Below, piece after piece: positions 23,049 to 31,554 of a stretch of DNA of 35,110 nt (its first letter is position 1; each line of letters opens with the position of its first letter). The notes beneath the pieces are model-generated. The model made no database searches, was not told where the DNA came from, and saw only the letters and a list, made by a program, of their open reading frames with translations. The stretch is from CAZYPU01 sp049642705. Lineage in GTDB: Bacteria; Omnitrophota; Gorgyraeia; JABMRN01; RBG-13-46-9. Location of the stretch: contig JBARPB010000012.1 in NCBI GenBank assembly GCA_049642705.1, forward strand, positions 1 to 35,110. The letters are read 5' to 3'. The position numbers and the translations under genes were made by a program.

Positions 23049-23741
23049 TCAGTACCGCTCGAGGACAAGGCAGTTTTCCTTGGAATCTACCTTTACGTGA
23101 AAATGACGCAAAAACGACATCCCCAAAAGCCCGTCTATACCACCGCCCGGAGACGTTCTCGATACCGCTGCCTTTACGTTCTTCACTCTCGAACTGCCAA
23201 CCTCTATAGAATCCAGTGTAATAGGCGTGGCAGTGCTCGTCCTACCGTCCGCCAGGACTACCGTAATCTTTTCTTTTATTTCCTCCAAATCAATCCCTAA
23301 TTGCCCGGCAATATCGCTGGAAATAAGGACCACGGACGCGCCCGTATCCACGTAAAGCGAGGCTCTTACCTTGCCGTTCAATACAGCGTCGACCACGCCG
23401 AAGCGGCCTTCCGAGAACTTGATTTTTATCCTTCCGCGCGCCTTCTTTGCCGCCTGGACCTGTTGTTTGGCGGGCACGAGGGTTGCACTCTGCCGCGCTT
23501 TATACCGCTTTAATTCCCCTGGCGTTGATTCCCTTATTTTTTTAATCCTGTCGCGGGATATCGAATATATGAAGCTGCCGTCTTCCTTGCTTACGACGAC
23601 CGCTTCTTCGGTCTCGTGCTTTACCTCGCCGATAATTATTTCGCCGTTTTTAAGCTCGATGGTCTCGGCGCGGCTTTCTGTCGCGCACAGGCTTAAGGTT
23701 ATTAAAAAACAGGCAAAAAAAATTACGGCCCTTTTTTTCAT
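23049..23741 (-). CDS. Exported retropepsin-like aspartic protease
   Basis: A 230-residue precursor with a signal peptide (hydrophobic residues 5-20, likely cleaved near SRA). The mature N-terminus ETIELKNGEIIIGEVKHE is the same small module as in the PDZ protein at 3107-4030. A single retropepsin-like domain covers about 110-230, with the catalytic motif LYVDTGASVVLIS (Asp132), the flap region VVLADGRTSTATPITL, and the closing GLLGMSFLRHFHVKVD. Such single-domain proteases work as dimers. It is the last gene of the pilus operon, its start overlapping the pilX-like gene by 4 nt, which suggests a role in pilus or envelope protein processing. The substrate is unknown. Confidence 0.85.
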   Translation of the reverse strand: MKKRAVIFFACFLITLSLCATESRAETIELKNGEIIIGEVKHETEEAVVVSKEDGSFIYSISRDRIKKIRESTPGELKRYKARQSATLVPAKQQVQAAKKARGRIKIKFSEGRFGVVDAVLNGKVRASLYVDTGASVVLISSDIAGQLGIDLEEIKEKITVVLADGRTSTATPITLDSIEVGSSRVKNVKAAVSRTSPGGGIDGLLGMSFLRHFHVKVDSKENCLVLERY

Positions 23742-24823
23742 TTGTTCCAGCTGACAACCTCAATATCCAGGGGAACCACTTCGTCGGCGTCAACCATGCC
23801 ATATGTTAATGTTATTGCATTATTCGCCACGACATCAAGCCAGCCGCCGGAGAGCACTGTGCCCATCACCAGTGACTGCCCGCCGGGCGTGCGGATTTTC
23901 ATGCTGTTGGTTGCGTAGACAATGTTTCCTTCCTGCGTATCAAACAGTCCGTATAGCACGCATCCGCCCCCGCTCATGAATATGGGAAACCTATTGTTGG
24001 TATCGTGTTGCTGGACTATAGAATTATTCTTTTTTAGGTCTATGTCGCCAGCCGCCACAAACCCCCCTGTTATCGTGCAGGTTCCTTTAAACTGTACGTT
24101 ATCATCGACATAAGTTATGCCGGCTGTTCCGCCCGTAAATGTAACATTATTGAATCCGCCCGGAGGGCAGGAAGAGTAATACACGCCTTCTTGTTGGGCC
24201 ACTGTCTTAAAATAAGTGAAATTAAAACTCGGCATCTCCAGCATGTCTTCGCCGCCGCCGTAAGTGCCGGCTATGCTTACGGTCCCCGAGAGAGGTGTAA
24301 AAATGCCGCTACATGTCGCATCGCCGGCAAAACCTCCGTAAGCCTCGACCGATAGCGCTGTACTTGGGCCCTGCTCCACAAGTTCCATGTTGCCGTTTGC
24401 GTGCATATCGCCCTTTATTGTTACGCTACCCTGAACAGCTTTTATGGTTATATCGCCGGCCGTTGCAAGGGCCTGACTAGTCCAATCCGGGTATGAGCCC
24501 TTCACTTCAAGCGCCACGGTCCGGGGAATGTTTTGGAAAGTGCCTACCGAGGCTATAAGGTACCTTCCTCCGGCCTCACTGACGGTAACGTCGTAGGTCC
24601 CACCTGCTAAATTTTCGCTAAAGCTGATTGCAGAAAGAGTGACGAGCCTCGCAAGGGCGTCGCTTACACCTGCCTCCGCAAGATATTGCGCCTGGATAGA
24701 GTATTTCAGGTGCCTGACTATGTGCACGTCCTGCAATATCATATTTGACGCGGCCACGGCAATAAAAACCATTAACATGGATATTATCATGACCGCGATG
24801 AATATTATGCCCTTCTTATTCAT
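23738..24823 (-). CDS. PilX-like pilus assembly protein with a beta-helical region
   Basis: A 361-residue protein with an N-terminal hydrophobic helix after a short leader (MNKKG, then IIFIAVMIISMLMVFIAVAA), and the QAQYLAEAGVSDALARL segment typical of PilX-type proteins. It lacks the FTLxE motif, so classical prepilin peptidase processing is uncertain. From about residue 125 the sequence turns to short glycine-rich strands (GDITIKAVQGSVTIKGDMHA) suggesting a bactofilin-like or beta-helical fold. It lies between the PilW-like and the aspartic protease genes with 4-nt overlaps. The likely role is as a minor component in pilus initiation. Confidence 0.75.
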   Translation of the reverse strand: MNKKGIIFIAVMIISMLMVFIAVAASNMILQDVHIVRHLKYSIQAQYLAEAGVSDALARLVTLSAISFSENLAGGTYDVTVSEAGGRYLIASVGTFQNIPRTVALEVKGSYPDWTSQALATAGDITIKAVQGSVTIKGDMHANGNMELVEQGPSTALSVEAYGGFAGDATCSGIFTPLSGTVSIAGTYGGGEDMLEMPSFNFTYFKTVAQQEGVYYSSCPPGGFNNVTFTGGTAGITYVDDNVQFKGTCTITGGFVAAGDIDLKKNNSIVQQHDTNNRFPIFMSGGGCVLYGLFDTQEGNIVYATNSMKIRTPGGQSLVMGTVLSGGWLDVVANNAITLTYGMVDADEVVPLDIEVVSWNK

Positions 24824-26835
24824 CTACCCGCATTCCTCGGTTCGACTTCGGCTGTCAAAGATGCGTCATATCTTTTGCCCTGAAAATAGTCGAAGACTGT
24901 TACCTTAAACGTGTACCCCTTTGTCGGCTCCTGGCCATCCACCGTAAGTTTTATTTTAGCGTAGTCGGGCTTCTGCGCGAAAAACCCGCTTATATCGCAT
25001 ATCTTCGGCGCGCCCGGCCACTGGATAGAAACGTTATCAATCCGGGGATAATCGGTATAGGGAAAACCAGACGTAAGCGCCGCCTTAAACTGGACATACC
25101 TTTTTCCGTCTAAAGAGCTCGAAAGCGAACCGCCATTAGACGTAGATGCCCAGCCGGTAGCGCTGCTCATATCCGAATTATCGCTTGCGCGCACCTGCAT
25201 GCTGACGGATGCGCCTGCCGGCACGTAAGAATCCCAGCTTAAGTTGTTGTAAGCGGGGGCGGTATCGCTGTCTATCCTCGTGTCGTAAATGGCTGATTGA
25301 ACCGTTCCTAGAGCTACCCAGTTTTCCGCCGATTCTACCGCGTAGATACCGGGAGAGTTCGTAACCGGGTATTCGTCGCTATGCGTCCAATCATTGGATT
25401 GCGCTCGGTTGCCTGCCTGGAAATATGAATTTACCGTAGGCGGATCTGTAACAGGCCCCTGCCAATAGGTAACGTAGGAAGCGGCCGACATGTAAAATGT
25501 CACAAAATAATTGTTCGCCTGCGTTACGGGAAACTCTGCCCAGTCGCTCCATGTTTCCTGGCCGCCGGGTATTACCACGCCGGATAAACTGTTAAAAAGA
25601 AGCTGGAGGGGCGTTCCTGTACCGTCATAATCGTCGCCTGTGCCAAGTGGGGACATTTGCGTAACCCATGCCCCATCGATAGTAAGGGTATTTCCCGGAA
25701 TTGAATTAGCCGTGAACTTAACACTTATCCTGCTTCCGTCCCGGTCGATACTGCCGCCTGATATGATGTTCCGTATCGTTACCCCGGTAAAAGGAGCCAC
25801 GAAATCGGCGCCGTCACTTCCTGTCTGCACGCTGGCCTGCCAGCATATCTCGCCGGCCTGCGTGGCGTCGGCTAACTGCACGTATAAGTTGTCACCCGTT
25901 AGGATGGTATTCTCGCGTATTGAGTTGTCAAAATTGCACTCCAGCCACTCGTCATAATATAAACTGAAGGTTATGTGGTCCCCGATGGCGTCAGAGCGGT
26001 ATTCCCGGTACATGTTTCCGCTCCACCCCACCGCCGGGAGAGATTCTATCGACGCGGTATCCCCGCTCGTGGCGGAAACAGCGCAAACCTCTGCCTCGCG
26101 CTTGCAGCCGCTCGGTGTAATCGAAAGCGTATCTATCCCAATTTCATAACCTAAAGATGACGCATTCTGTCCTGTAACCTCAAATCTTAGGCTGTGGTTT
26201 CCCGGGTCAAGCCTTATACTGCCGAATTCGACATTTTCGCTTCTTCTTTCGGTCGGGCTATAACCGTCGAACGTCCCGGCTTCCGTTGTTATTGCCATGT
26301 CCACCAGGTTTTCGAAAATAACTTTCATGCTCGAATTACTTGCGTTCGGCGCCGAATCGCCGTTGCCGTTTTCGACAACGCTTATAAGCTGCGCCTCGCG
26401 CTCGGCGGTATCTACCAGAATAGCATGATTGTTTGTAAACTCTGTCCTCCGCAACTCGTTATGCCCCGTGGCGAGGTTGGGGTACATGTGGTATATTACG
26501 CTTCTATCCCAATATATTTTCCCCCCTGCATCAAGGGTAAAAAAGCCGTTTGCGTCCGCCGTAGCCATGGGAAAGCTTATGGCTATATACCCTGTTTCGC
26601 CCTGGTATCTGCTCGTGTAACTTGTAGTCGAAAGCCTTGTCTCGTCCTTGATGCGCTCGAGGGCTATTTCCAGATTGGTTCTCAGTGTCGAGCGGATGCG
26701 CTCAACCGCCCAGTTCCTGTAGGCAAAATACCACATGCCGAGCACAATACCTATCAGCATCGTGCCAATGACAAATGCGAAAAGGACCTCCGTAAGGGTC
26801 ATTCCCCTATTTTTGTGTTTTCGGTTTCTTGCCAT
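24820..26835 (-). CDS. Very large PilW/PulJ-like minor pilin with adhesin-like domains
   Basis: A 671-residue protein whose first 40 residues are a type IV prepilin signal (KHKNRG then MTLTEVLFAFVIGTMLIGIVL), with Glu at +5 of the mature form. Minor pilins of this class are usually 200-350 residues. Here the rest is a long extracellular region rich in Ser, Thr, Asp and Gly, with repeats of beta-strand type (for example SIRLDPGNHSLRFEVTGQNA and SVSMQVRASDNSDMSSATGW), suggesting jelly-roll or adhesin-like modules. It overlaps the next gene by 4 nt and could form the pilus tip. The ligand is unknown. Confidence 0.8.
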   Translation of the reverse strand: MARNRKHKNRGMTLTEVLFAFVIGTMLIGIVLGMWYFAYRNWAVERIRSTLRTNLEIALERIKDETRLSTTSYTSRYQGETGYIAISFPMATADANGFFTLDAGGKIYWDRSVIYHMYPNLATGHNELRRTEFTNNHAILVDTAEREAQLISVVENGNGDSAPNASNSSMKVIFENLVDMAITTEAGTFDGYSPTERRSENVEFGSIRLDPGNHSLRFEVTGQNASSLGYEIGIDTLSITPSGCKREAEVCAVSATSGDTASIESLPAVGWSGNMYREYRSDAIGDHITFSLYYDEWLECNFDNSIRENTILTGDNLYVQLADATQAGEICWQASVQTGSDGADFVAPFTGVTIRNIISGGSIDRDGSRISVKFTANSIPGNTLTIDGAWVTQMSPLGTGDDYDGTGTPLQLLFNSLSGVVIPGGQETWSDWAEFPVTQANNYFVTFYMSAASYVTYWQGPVTDPPTVNSYFQAGNRAQSNDWTHSDEYPVTNSPGIYAVESAENWVALGTVQSAIYDTRIDSDTAPAYNNLSWDSYVPAGASVSMQVRASDNSDMSSATGWASTSNGGSLSSSLDGKRYVQFKAALTSGFPYTDYPRIDNVSIQWPGAPKICDISGFFAQKPDYAKIKLTVDGQEPTKGYTFKVTVFDYFQGKRYDASLTAEVEPRNAGR

Positions 26836-26841
26836 ATGTTT

Positions 26842-27279
26842 TTATTCGATATCGTTTAAAACCGTAACCAGGGTTGCACCCGCATCTTCCTTCCACACCT
26901 CTCTATATTTGTAGATAACCGCCACCTCTGCCCTCGCGAGGTCATCGTCAGCGGGGCTGCCGTACGAAGAAATAGCTGTCGTGCACTTAAAGTCTCCGTC
27001 GGGGTCGGGTTTTCCGTCCCAATCCGCTATATAAGTCGTGTTTAAATCGCTGAGTGAGTCGACGAGCGAACCGGGCCCGCCGGCGCCCGTACTCAACACG
27101 GTCCGTATCCTCTCCATCCTGCTCTTGGCAATATTCGTGGCTGCGTATTCGTAATCAACCCGCTTTGACAGGTCCACCGTATACACCCATACCATAAGGA
27201 TGCCTATCAATACGAAGGAAATGAGGCCCGCCGAAAACAAGACCTCCACAAGCGTAACGCCGCGCTTTTCTTTAATCAA
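26842..27279 (-). CDS. PilV/GspI-like minor pilin
   Basis: A 145-residue prepilin: short leader KEKRG, then VTLVEVLFSAGLISFVLIGI with Glu at +5, followed by the N-terminal helix (YAATNIAKSRMERIRTVLS) and a short globular part. Two ATG codons lie upstream (27297 and 27288), but TGGAGG lies 8 nt before a TTG at 27279, which gives a normal-length leader; I prefer TTG. The start overlaps the stop of RNase G. It is probably one of three minor pilins priming pilus assembly together with the next two genes. Confidence 0.8.
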   Translation of the reverse strand: MIKEKRGVTLVEVLFSAGLISFVLIGILMVWVYTVDLSKRVDYEYAATNIAKSRMERIRTVLSTGAGGPGSLVDSLSDLNTTYIADWDGKPDPDGDFKCTTAISSYGSPADDDLARAEVAVIYKYREVWKEDAGATLVTVLNDIE

Positions 27280-28759
27280 AATAAACATCCTCCACATGGA
27301 GTTTTGAATCGCCTTTTATTGTAATCTTCTTGCGGAACCTTCTCTCGAGATTCCGCAGGACCTCATTGAACGTCGTCTTTAAGTATTCGCTTACGTCGGG
27401 GTGTAACGAAAGGACTATCTCCCTGGAGCGCCTCTCCCACAAAATGCGGCGGAGCCTCCGGACGGTTTCTATCGCGATAGTGGCCGGGGTTTTTACGCGG
27501 CCCATGCCGCTACAGTAAGGGCATTCCTTGAAGGAGACGCTTTCCACGGTTTTTCTTACCCTCTGCCTTGTCATCTCAACAAGGCCTATCGGCGATATCG
27601 AAAGGATCTTTATCTTGGCCTTGTCTTTTTTAAACGCACTCTCAAGGGCGCCGTAGACATCTTTTCTGTGTGAGCGCTCGCTCATGTCTATAAAGTCGAT
27701 GACGATGATGCCGCCTATATTCCTCAACATGACCTGCCTTGCAATTTCGGTGGCCGCTTCGGTGTTTGTCTTGAAAGCCGTCTCCTCGGGGTCTCGTTTT
27801 CCCGTAAATTTTCCCGTGTTGACGTCTATCGCAACGAGCCCTTCGGTCTGCTCGATTACAATAGAGCCGCCGCTTTTCAAGGTTACTTTTCTCCGAAAAA
27901 TTTCCTCAATGCGCTCCTCGATGCCGTATTTTTCGAATAGCGGAGTTTTTGCACTGTAGTAAAAGATTTTCCTCCTTAGGCTCGACTGTATTGAATGGAC
28001 AAAGCGGCAGATCTTGCGGTATTCTTCCCTTGAATCTATCAGAATTTTCTCTATGTGCTCGTCGGAATAATCGCGTATGATCCTTAAGGGGACGTCGTAT
28101 TCCTCGTAGATACAAACCGGCGCTTTTTGCTTTTCGGCGCGGCGCTGGATCCGCACCCACAGGTTGCTCAGATATCGAAGCTCTAAGCGTAATTGCCGCT
28201 GGTTCGCGCCTGCTGACTCGGTCCTCGCTATGCAACCGGCTCCTTTCGGCAGGGCGAGCCTTCCTAATATTTCCTTTAATCTCGCCCTTTGATTTCTGTC
28301 TTCAACGCGCTTGGAAATTCCTACAGTGTCGCTGAAAGGCACGAAAACAAGGTATTTTCCCGGAAGGCTTATATCAGTGGTAAGAAGCGGGCCCTTTGTG
28401 CCGATTGGTTCCTTCACAACCTGAACAAAAAGCTCCTGGCCTTTCTTTAGCCGCTCGGGCGCGCCTCTCGGGCTCCTCTGCCGCGCCGGGGCCCTCTCAA
28501 GGACTATCTCCTCGTCCAGGAATGACTGCGCGCGGTTTTCTTCCGCGTCCTTGATATATAAAAAACCGTTTTTACCCGTCGCTATATCCACAAAAAGAGC
28601 GCCTATGCCCGGCACAACGGACTCTATCACTCCCTTGTAGATATTGCCTGCCAGGCGCGGCTGGCCGGTTCGTTCGACGAGAAATTCCTCCAGCGCGCCC
28701 CGTTCGGTAATCGCGACCCTTTTCTCGAAGGGCTCGACGTTTATCAGGATTTGCTTCAT
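27272..28759 (-). CDS. rng: Ribonuclease G/E
   Basis: A 5'-end-sensing endoribonuclease involved in rRNA maturation and mRNA turnover. The 495-residue length fits RNase G rather than full RNase E. It starts ILINVEPFEKRVAITERGAL; an S1-like domain lies at about 35-125 (GNIYKGVIESVVPGIGALFV). The catalytic core has VAIDVNTGKFTGKRDPEETA near 310 and IIVIDFIDM near 355. The zinc-link CPYCSGMGRVKTPAT lies near 415. It sits between pilQ (4-nt ATGA overlap) and a minor pilin, i.e. inside the pilus operon; elsewhere rng often precedes rplU-rpmA, which here are found about 5 kb further on. Confidence 0.95.
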   Translation of the reverse strand: MKQILINVEPFEKRVAITERGALEEFLVERTGQPRLAGNIYKGVIESVVPGIGALFVDIATGKNGFLYIKDAEENRAQSFLDEEIVLERAPARQRSPRGAPERLKKGQELFVQVVKEPIGTKGPLLTTDISLPGKYLVFVPFSDTVGISKRVEDRNQRARLKEILGRLALPKGAGCIARTESAGANQRQLRLELRYLSNLWVRIQRRAEKQKAPVCIYEEYDVPLRIIRDYSDEHIEKILIDSREEYRKICRFVHSIQSSLRRKIFYYSAKTPLFEKYGIEERIEEIFRRKVTLKSGGSIVIEQTEGLVAIDVNTGKFTGKRDPEETAFKTNTEAATEIARQVMLRNIGGIIVIDFIDMSERSHRKDVYGALESAFKKDKAKIKILSISPIGLVEMTRQRVRKTVESVSFKECPYCSGMGRVKTPATIAIETVRRLRRILWERRSREIVLSLHPDVSEYLKTTFNEVLRNLERRFRKKITIKGDSKLHVEDVYFD

Positions 28760-30468
28760 TCTTTGTGTTTTCGAAAGTCAAATAGCGGCTTATGTCCTTC
28801 TTCAAGGTCTTCGGCATTAAAGGCTTCGAGCGGGGCTACTTCCTCTCTCGCTTCCTCAGCTGTTTCCTCTGCTTCTTGCAGATCGATAACCAGTTCGGAT
28901 ATGTCCCTGGTAGCATATTTCGTCAATGCTTTCAAATCCTTCACGACATGCACCGTAATGAAGAAAACAAGCTCTACCTTCTCTTTTGTCTCTGACTTAT
29001 ACTTAAATACCGGCCCGATAAAAGGGACATCGCCCAGAAGGTCACCTAAAAGAGGGAATTTCTTGTCATATTCTCTGACGTTTTCTCTAATCAAGCCGCC
29101 TATGAAAATTGTTTCTCCGTCAGGAACCATAACCTCTGTCTCTGCTTTCCGTTCAGACCACATCGGGGCTTTGAGTTCCGCGCTTATTGTTTGCAAGCCG
29201 AGGTAATTGCCGATTTCAGGCGCAAGACGCACAACGACATTGCCTTCTTCATTGATGTGTGGGGTAACGACAAGTTGTATGCCGATTTTTTTTCCTTCAT
29301 ATCCGCTTATAACCCACTTGCCTGTCAGTTCAGCCTGGTCAAATATCGGAAAATTATAGACCTTCCCCACGAATATTGTTGCTTCCTTGTTATTCAGGGT
29401 TGTAATCCGTGGACTCGAAATTATATCGGTATCAGATCTTTCCTTAAGGTATTCCAGAACAGCGCTGAACTGCGAGAAGTCAAGGGTGCCGAAGGTAAAT
29501 TGATCTGTTGGCACAACCGGGAATGGCTGGTCAAAACCTCTGCCGGTGGGAAAGTCCGCCGGTGTCGTCTGAGCTACAGTCCCTACCCCGCCGGTTCCCG
29601 TTGTTTGTGTCGTCTGGCCAGTCGGCAAATATGCCCGCATGGCGTCACCGAGCCACCCCGTCGCCCACGCTTCAAACGGCAGTGTCGTTGGCCGCTTCGC
29701 GCCCGATGCGGCAATCACCAGGTTCCAATTGATACCCAGCCGTTCCTCGTCGTCCAGTACGGTTTCTATAATCTTCGCCTCTATCATGATCTGCGGCGTT
29801 TTCTTGTCTAATTCTCTGATTATCCGTTTTAGCCTACTGAGATTTGCCGGGGTTTCTTTGATGATAAGGGTATTGGTCCTTTGGTCGCAGGACAGGATAC
29901 CTCTAGAAGAAAGCAAGGAGATTTGCTTTCTTCCTTCCTCTCTTCCTATGTATTTTTCAATAATCTCGGGCGTATAAATAACGGCGACCATTTCCTCGAC
30001 TGTGGCGTAGCCTAAGGGTATCATCTCGGTTTGCAGTTCTTCGAGTTCCATATCTGATAGTGCTAATACTCGTATGATATCCCCCTCCCGCACATACGTT
30101 GCACGTATCCTTTTATCGTCTTCCATTTTATACGCATAATCTTTAATGACAATATCCAGAGCCCTTTCCCATGGCTTATCTGTTAAATTTAAGGTTACGC
30201 TACCCTGGATATCCGGAGAAGCAACTATATCAACACCGCTTACTTCGGAGAGGTAATTTAAAACGGCTCTTATATCCGCGTCCTTGAAATTCACGGTTAC
30301 ATTGCCGGGTTTGACGTACACAACAGGAGCCTCTTCCATTACGGCGACGTCCTTCTTTACCACGTCCACCGGCGCGACCACCTCCTGTGAATAGGCGCGC
30401 GCTGGCAAAAAAACCGCTATAAAAAGAACACTGACTATAATGGGCGTAAGGGCGTTTTCTTTTTTCAT
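28756..30468 (-). CDS. pilQ: Type IV pilus secretin
   Basis: The outer-membrane channel of the pilus. The 570-residue precursor has a signal peptide (hydrophobic residues 8-25). The periplasmic part includes an N0/STN-like domain (VTVNFKDADIRAVLNYLSEV) and an N1-like domain (DQRTNTLIIKETPANLSRLK, IRELDKKTPQIMIEAKIIET). The secretin core includes IISSPRITTLNNKEATIFVG and ends with the signature VPDGETIFIGGLIRENV and PLLGDLLGDVPFIGPVFKYK. No AMIN peptidoglycan-binding domain is evident, so it is shorter than proteobacterial PilQ. It follows pilP after a 101-nt gap containing a palindromic repeat. Confidence 0.94.
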   Translation of the reverse strand: MKKENALTPIIVSVLFIAVFLPARAYSQEVVAPVDVVKKDVAVMEEAPVVYVKPGNVTVNFKDADIRAVLNYLSEVSGVDIVASPDIQGSVTLNLTDKPWERALDIVIKDYAYKMEDDKRIRATYVREGDIIRVLALSDMELEELQTEMIPLGYATVEEMVAVIYTPEIIEKYIGREEGRKQISLLSSRGILSCDQRTNTLIIKETPANLSRLKRIIRELDKKTPQIMIEAKIIETVLDDEERLGINWNLVIAASGAKRPTTLPFEAWATGWLGDAMRAYLPTGQTTQTTGTGGVGTVAQTTPADFPTGRGFDQPFPVVPTDQFTFGTLDFSQFSAVLEYLKERSDTDIISSPRITTLNNKEATIFVGKVYNFPIFDQAELTGKWVISGYEGKKIGIQLVVTPHINEEGNVVVRLAPEIGNYLGLQTISAELKAPMWSERKAETEVMVPDGETIFIGGLIRENVREYDKKFPLLGDLLGDVPFIGPVFKYKSETKEKVELVFFITVHVVKDLKALTKYATRDISELVIDLQEAEETAEEAREEVAPLEAFNAEDLEEGHKPLFDFRKHKE

Positions 30469-30482
30469 TCTTCGACTCCTTT

Positions 30483-30556
30483 CGCTTTTTGATTTACGCT
30501 CAGGATGACCCTGAGCAAGGCCCCGAGCTTGTCGAGTGGCCGCGTCGAATGGGTCA
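30483..30556. repeat. Palindromic intergenic repeat between pilP and pilQ
   Basis: It contains GCTCAGG-ATGAC-CCTGAGC (7-bp stem, plus strand), CCGAGCTTGTCGAGTGG, and ATGACCC...GGGTCAT arms spanning the block. The words CTGAGC and GAGCTTGTCGAG resemble short interspersed palindromes that I recall from many environmental bacterial genomes. It lies inside the pil operon, the only sizeable gap between pilM and the protease. Boundaries are approximate. Confidence 0.5.
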
Positions 30557-30569
30557 TTTCGTCCCCCTT

Positions 30570-30938
30570 TTATTCGTTATTACTTTCGTAAATACTTAAG
30601 CGGTATTCCTCGTCGCCAATGGCTAAAATAACTTCGTTTCTCAGAATCTTTTTTACCGTTAAACGGCCTCCCCCTCCGCCTTCTTTTACCATCTCGCCGT
30701 TTATTATCACGGCTTTTTTGCCGGTAGAATCACTCGCTATCCCCTGAAGGCTTACATCCTCAATGCTCATTATGTCCTCCAGGGATTCGATCTTTCCTGA
30801 TGTCACCCCCACAAGCGGAATAAACGGGTCGCGCTTGCCGCGGTGGTCATAGATGTGAGATTGCGGTTGTTTTTCTTCGGCGTATGCTGTGCTGGTTAAT
30901 AAAATGAGGATTACCATTATTAAAACGACTGCTTTCAT
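30570..30938 (-). CDS. pilP: PilP-like pilus assembly protein
   Basis: A 122-residue exported protein (start MKAVVLIMVILILLTSTAYA at 30938, 7 nt after the pilO stop; a further in-frame ATG at 30968 would overlap pilO by 23 nt). It has the PilP hallmark IYDHRGKRDPFIPL just after the signal peptide, then SLQGIASDSTGKKAVIINGE and KKILRNEVILAIGDEEYRLS, which form the small beta domain linking PilN/PilO to the secretin PilQ. Its place between pilO and pilQ supports the call. No lipobox cysteine is present, unlike many PilP proteins. Confidence 0.85.
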   Translation of the reverse strand: MKAVVLIMVILILLTSTAYAEEKQPQSHIYDHRGKRDPFIPLVGVTSGKIESLEDIMSIEDVSLQGIASDSTGKKAVIINGEMVKEGGGGGRLTVKKILRNEVILAIGDEEYRLSIYESNNE

Positions 30939-30945
30939 AATCCCT

Positions 30946-31554
30946 TTACTTCTCAAAAGTATATACATACACTATAAATTCGATGTCGTGCCTTTTGGGG
31001 TTATCGCGGCCAGATTTTATCTTTATGTCCGAAACCTGCATGTAGCGTTCGTTGTTTTCCAGCCTGTTTATGAACGTGCCCAGCTCGTGATATCCGCTCT
31101 GAGCGTTTATTGCGATTGGGATTTCCTGATAGACGCTTTCTTCTATCGCGGCTTCACCGAGGCGCTTCTCCTTTTTCTCAATCGGCGTTATACTCAATAT
31201 TTTCACCCGGGAGTTCTTCGCCAGTTTCGAGAGGTTCTCCAAAAGCATCGGGATTTCCTTCTCCCGCGAAAGCTTTTTCTCGTAACGGCCCATCTTTTGC
31301 TCGAGGGCCTCCAGCCTTTTCTTAAGCAGGTCTTCGTGCGCCAGGTCGCGGCGCACCGTCTTTATCTCTATGCGACGCTCTCTCACGCGCGGCATCAAAT
31401 CAAAGAGCTTTCCCAGGTTTGGCTTCAGGAAAAAGAAAAAATATACCAGAAAGATAACCAGAAACGCCGAGCCGTAGATGATAAGAATCTTCTTTTTTTC
31501 TTCATCCATCTGTAACTCGGGAAGGTTTTTGAGAAAGGAAGGCATTGCAGGCAT
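30946..31554 (-). CDS. pilO: PilO-like inner-membrane pilus alignment protein
   Basis: The 202-residue protein has a short cytoplasmic N-terminus, one membrane segment (ILIIYGSAFLVIFLVYFFFF, about 23-43), a coiled-coil region (about 55-110, rich in Arg, Lys and Glu) and a C-terminal ferredoxin-like domain with ILSITPIEKKE and YHELGTFINRLENNERYMQV. PilO dimerises with PilN and joins the PilM cytoplasmic ring to PilP and PilQ. It directly abuts pilN with no spacing. Confidence 0.88.
   Translation of the reverse strand: MPAMPSFLKNLPELQMDEEKKKILIIYGSAFLVIFLVYFFFFLKPNLGKLFDLMPRVRERRIEIKTVRRDLAHEDLLKKRLEALEQKMGRYEKKLSREKEIPMLLENLSKLAKNSRVKILSITPIEKKEKRLGEAAIEESVYQEIPIAINAQSGYHELGTFINRLENNERYMQVSDIKIKSGRDNPKRHDIEFIVYVYTFEK

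Noticed and set aside
26194..26859. A 221-codon plus-strand frame opposite the large minor pilin
   Set aside because: Cysteine-rich shadow sequence without domain or ribosome-binding site.
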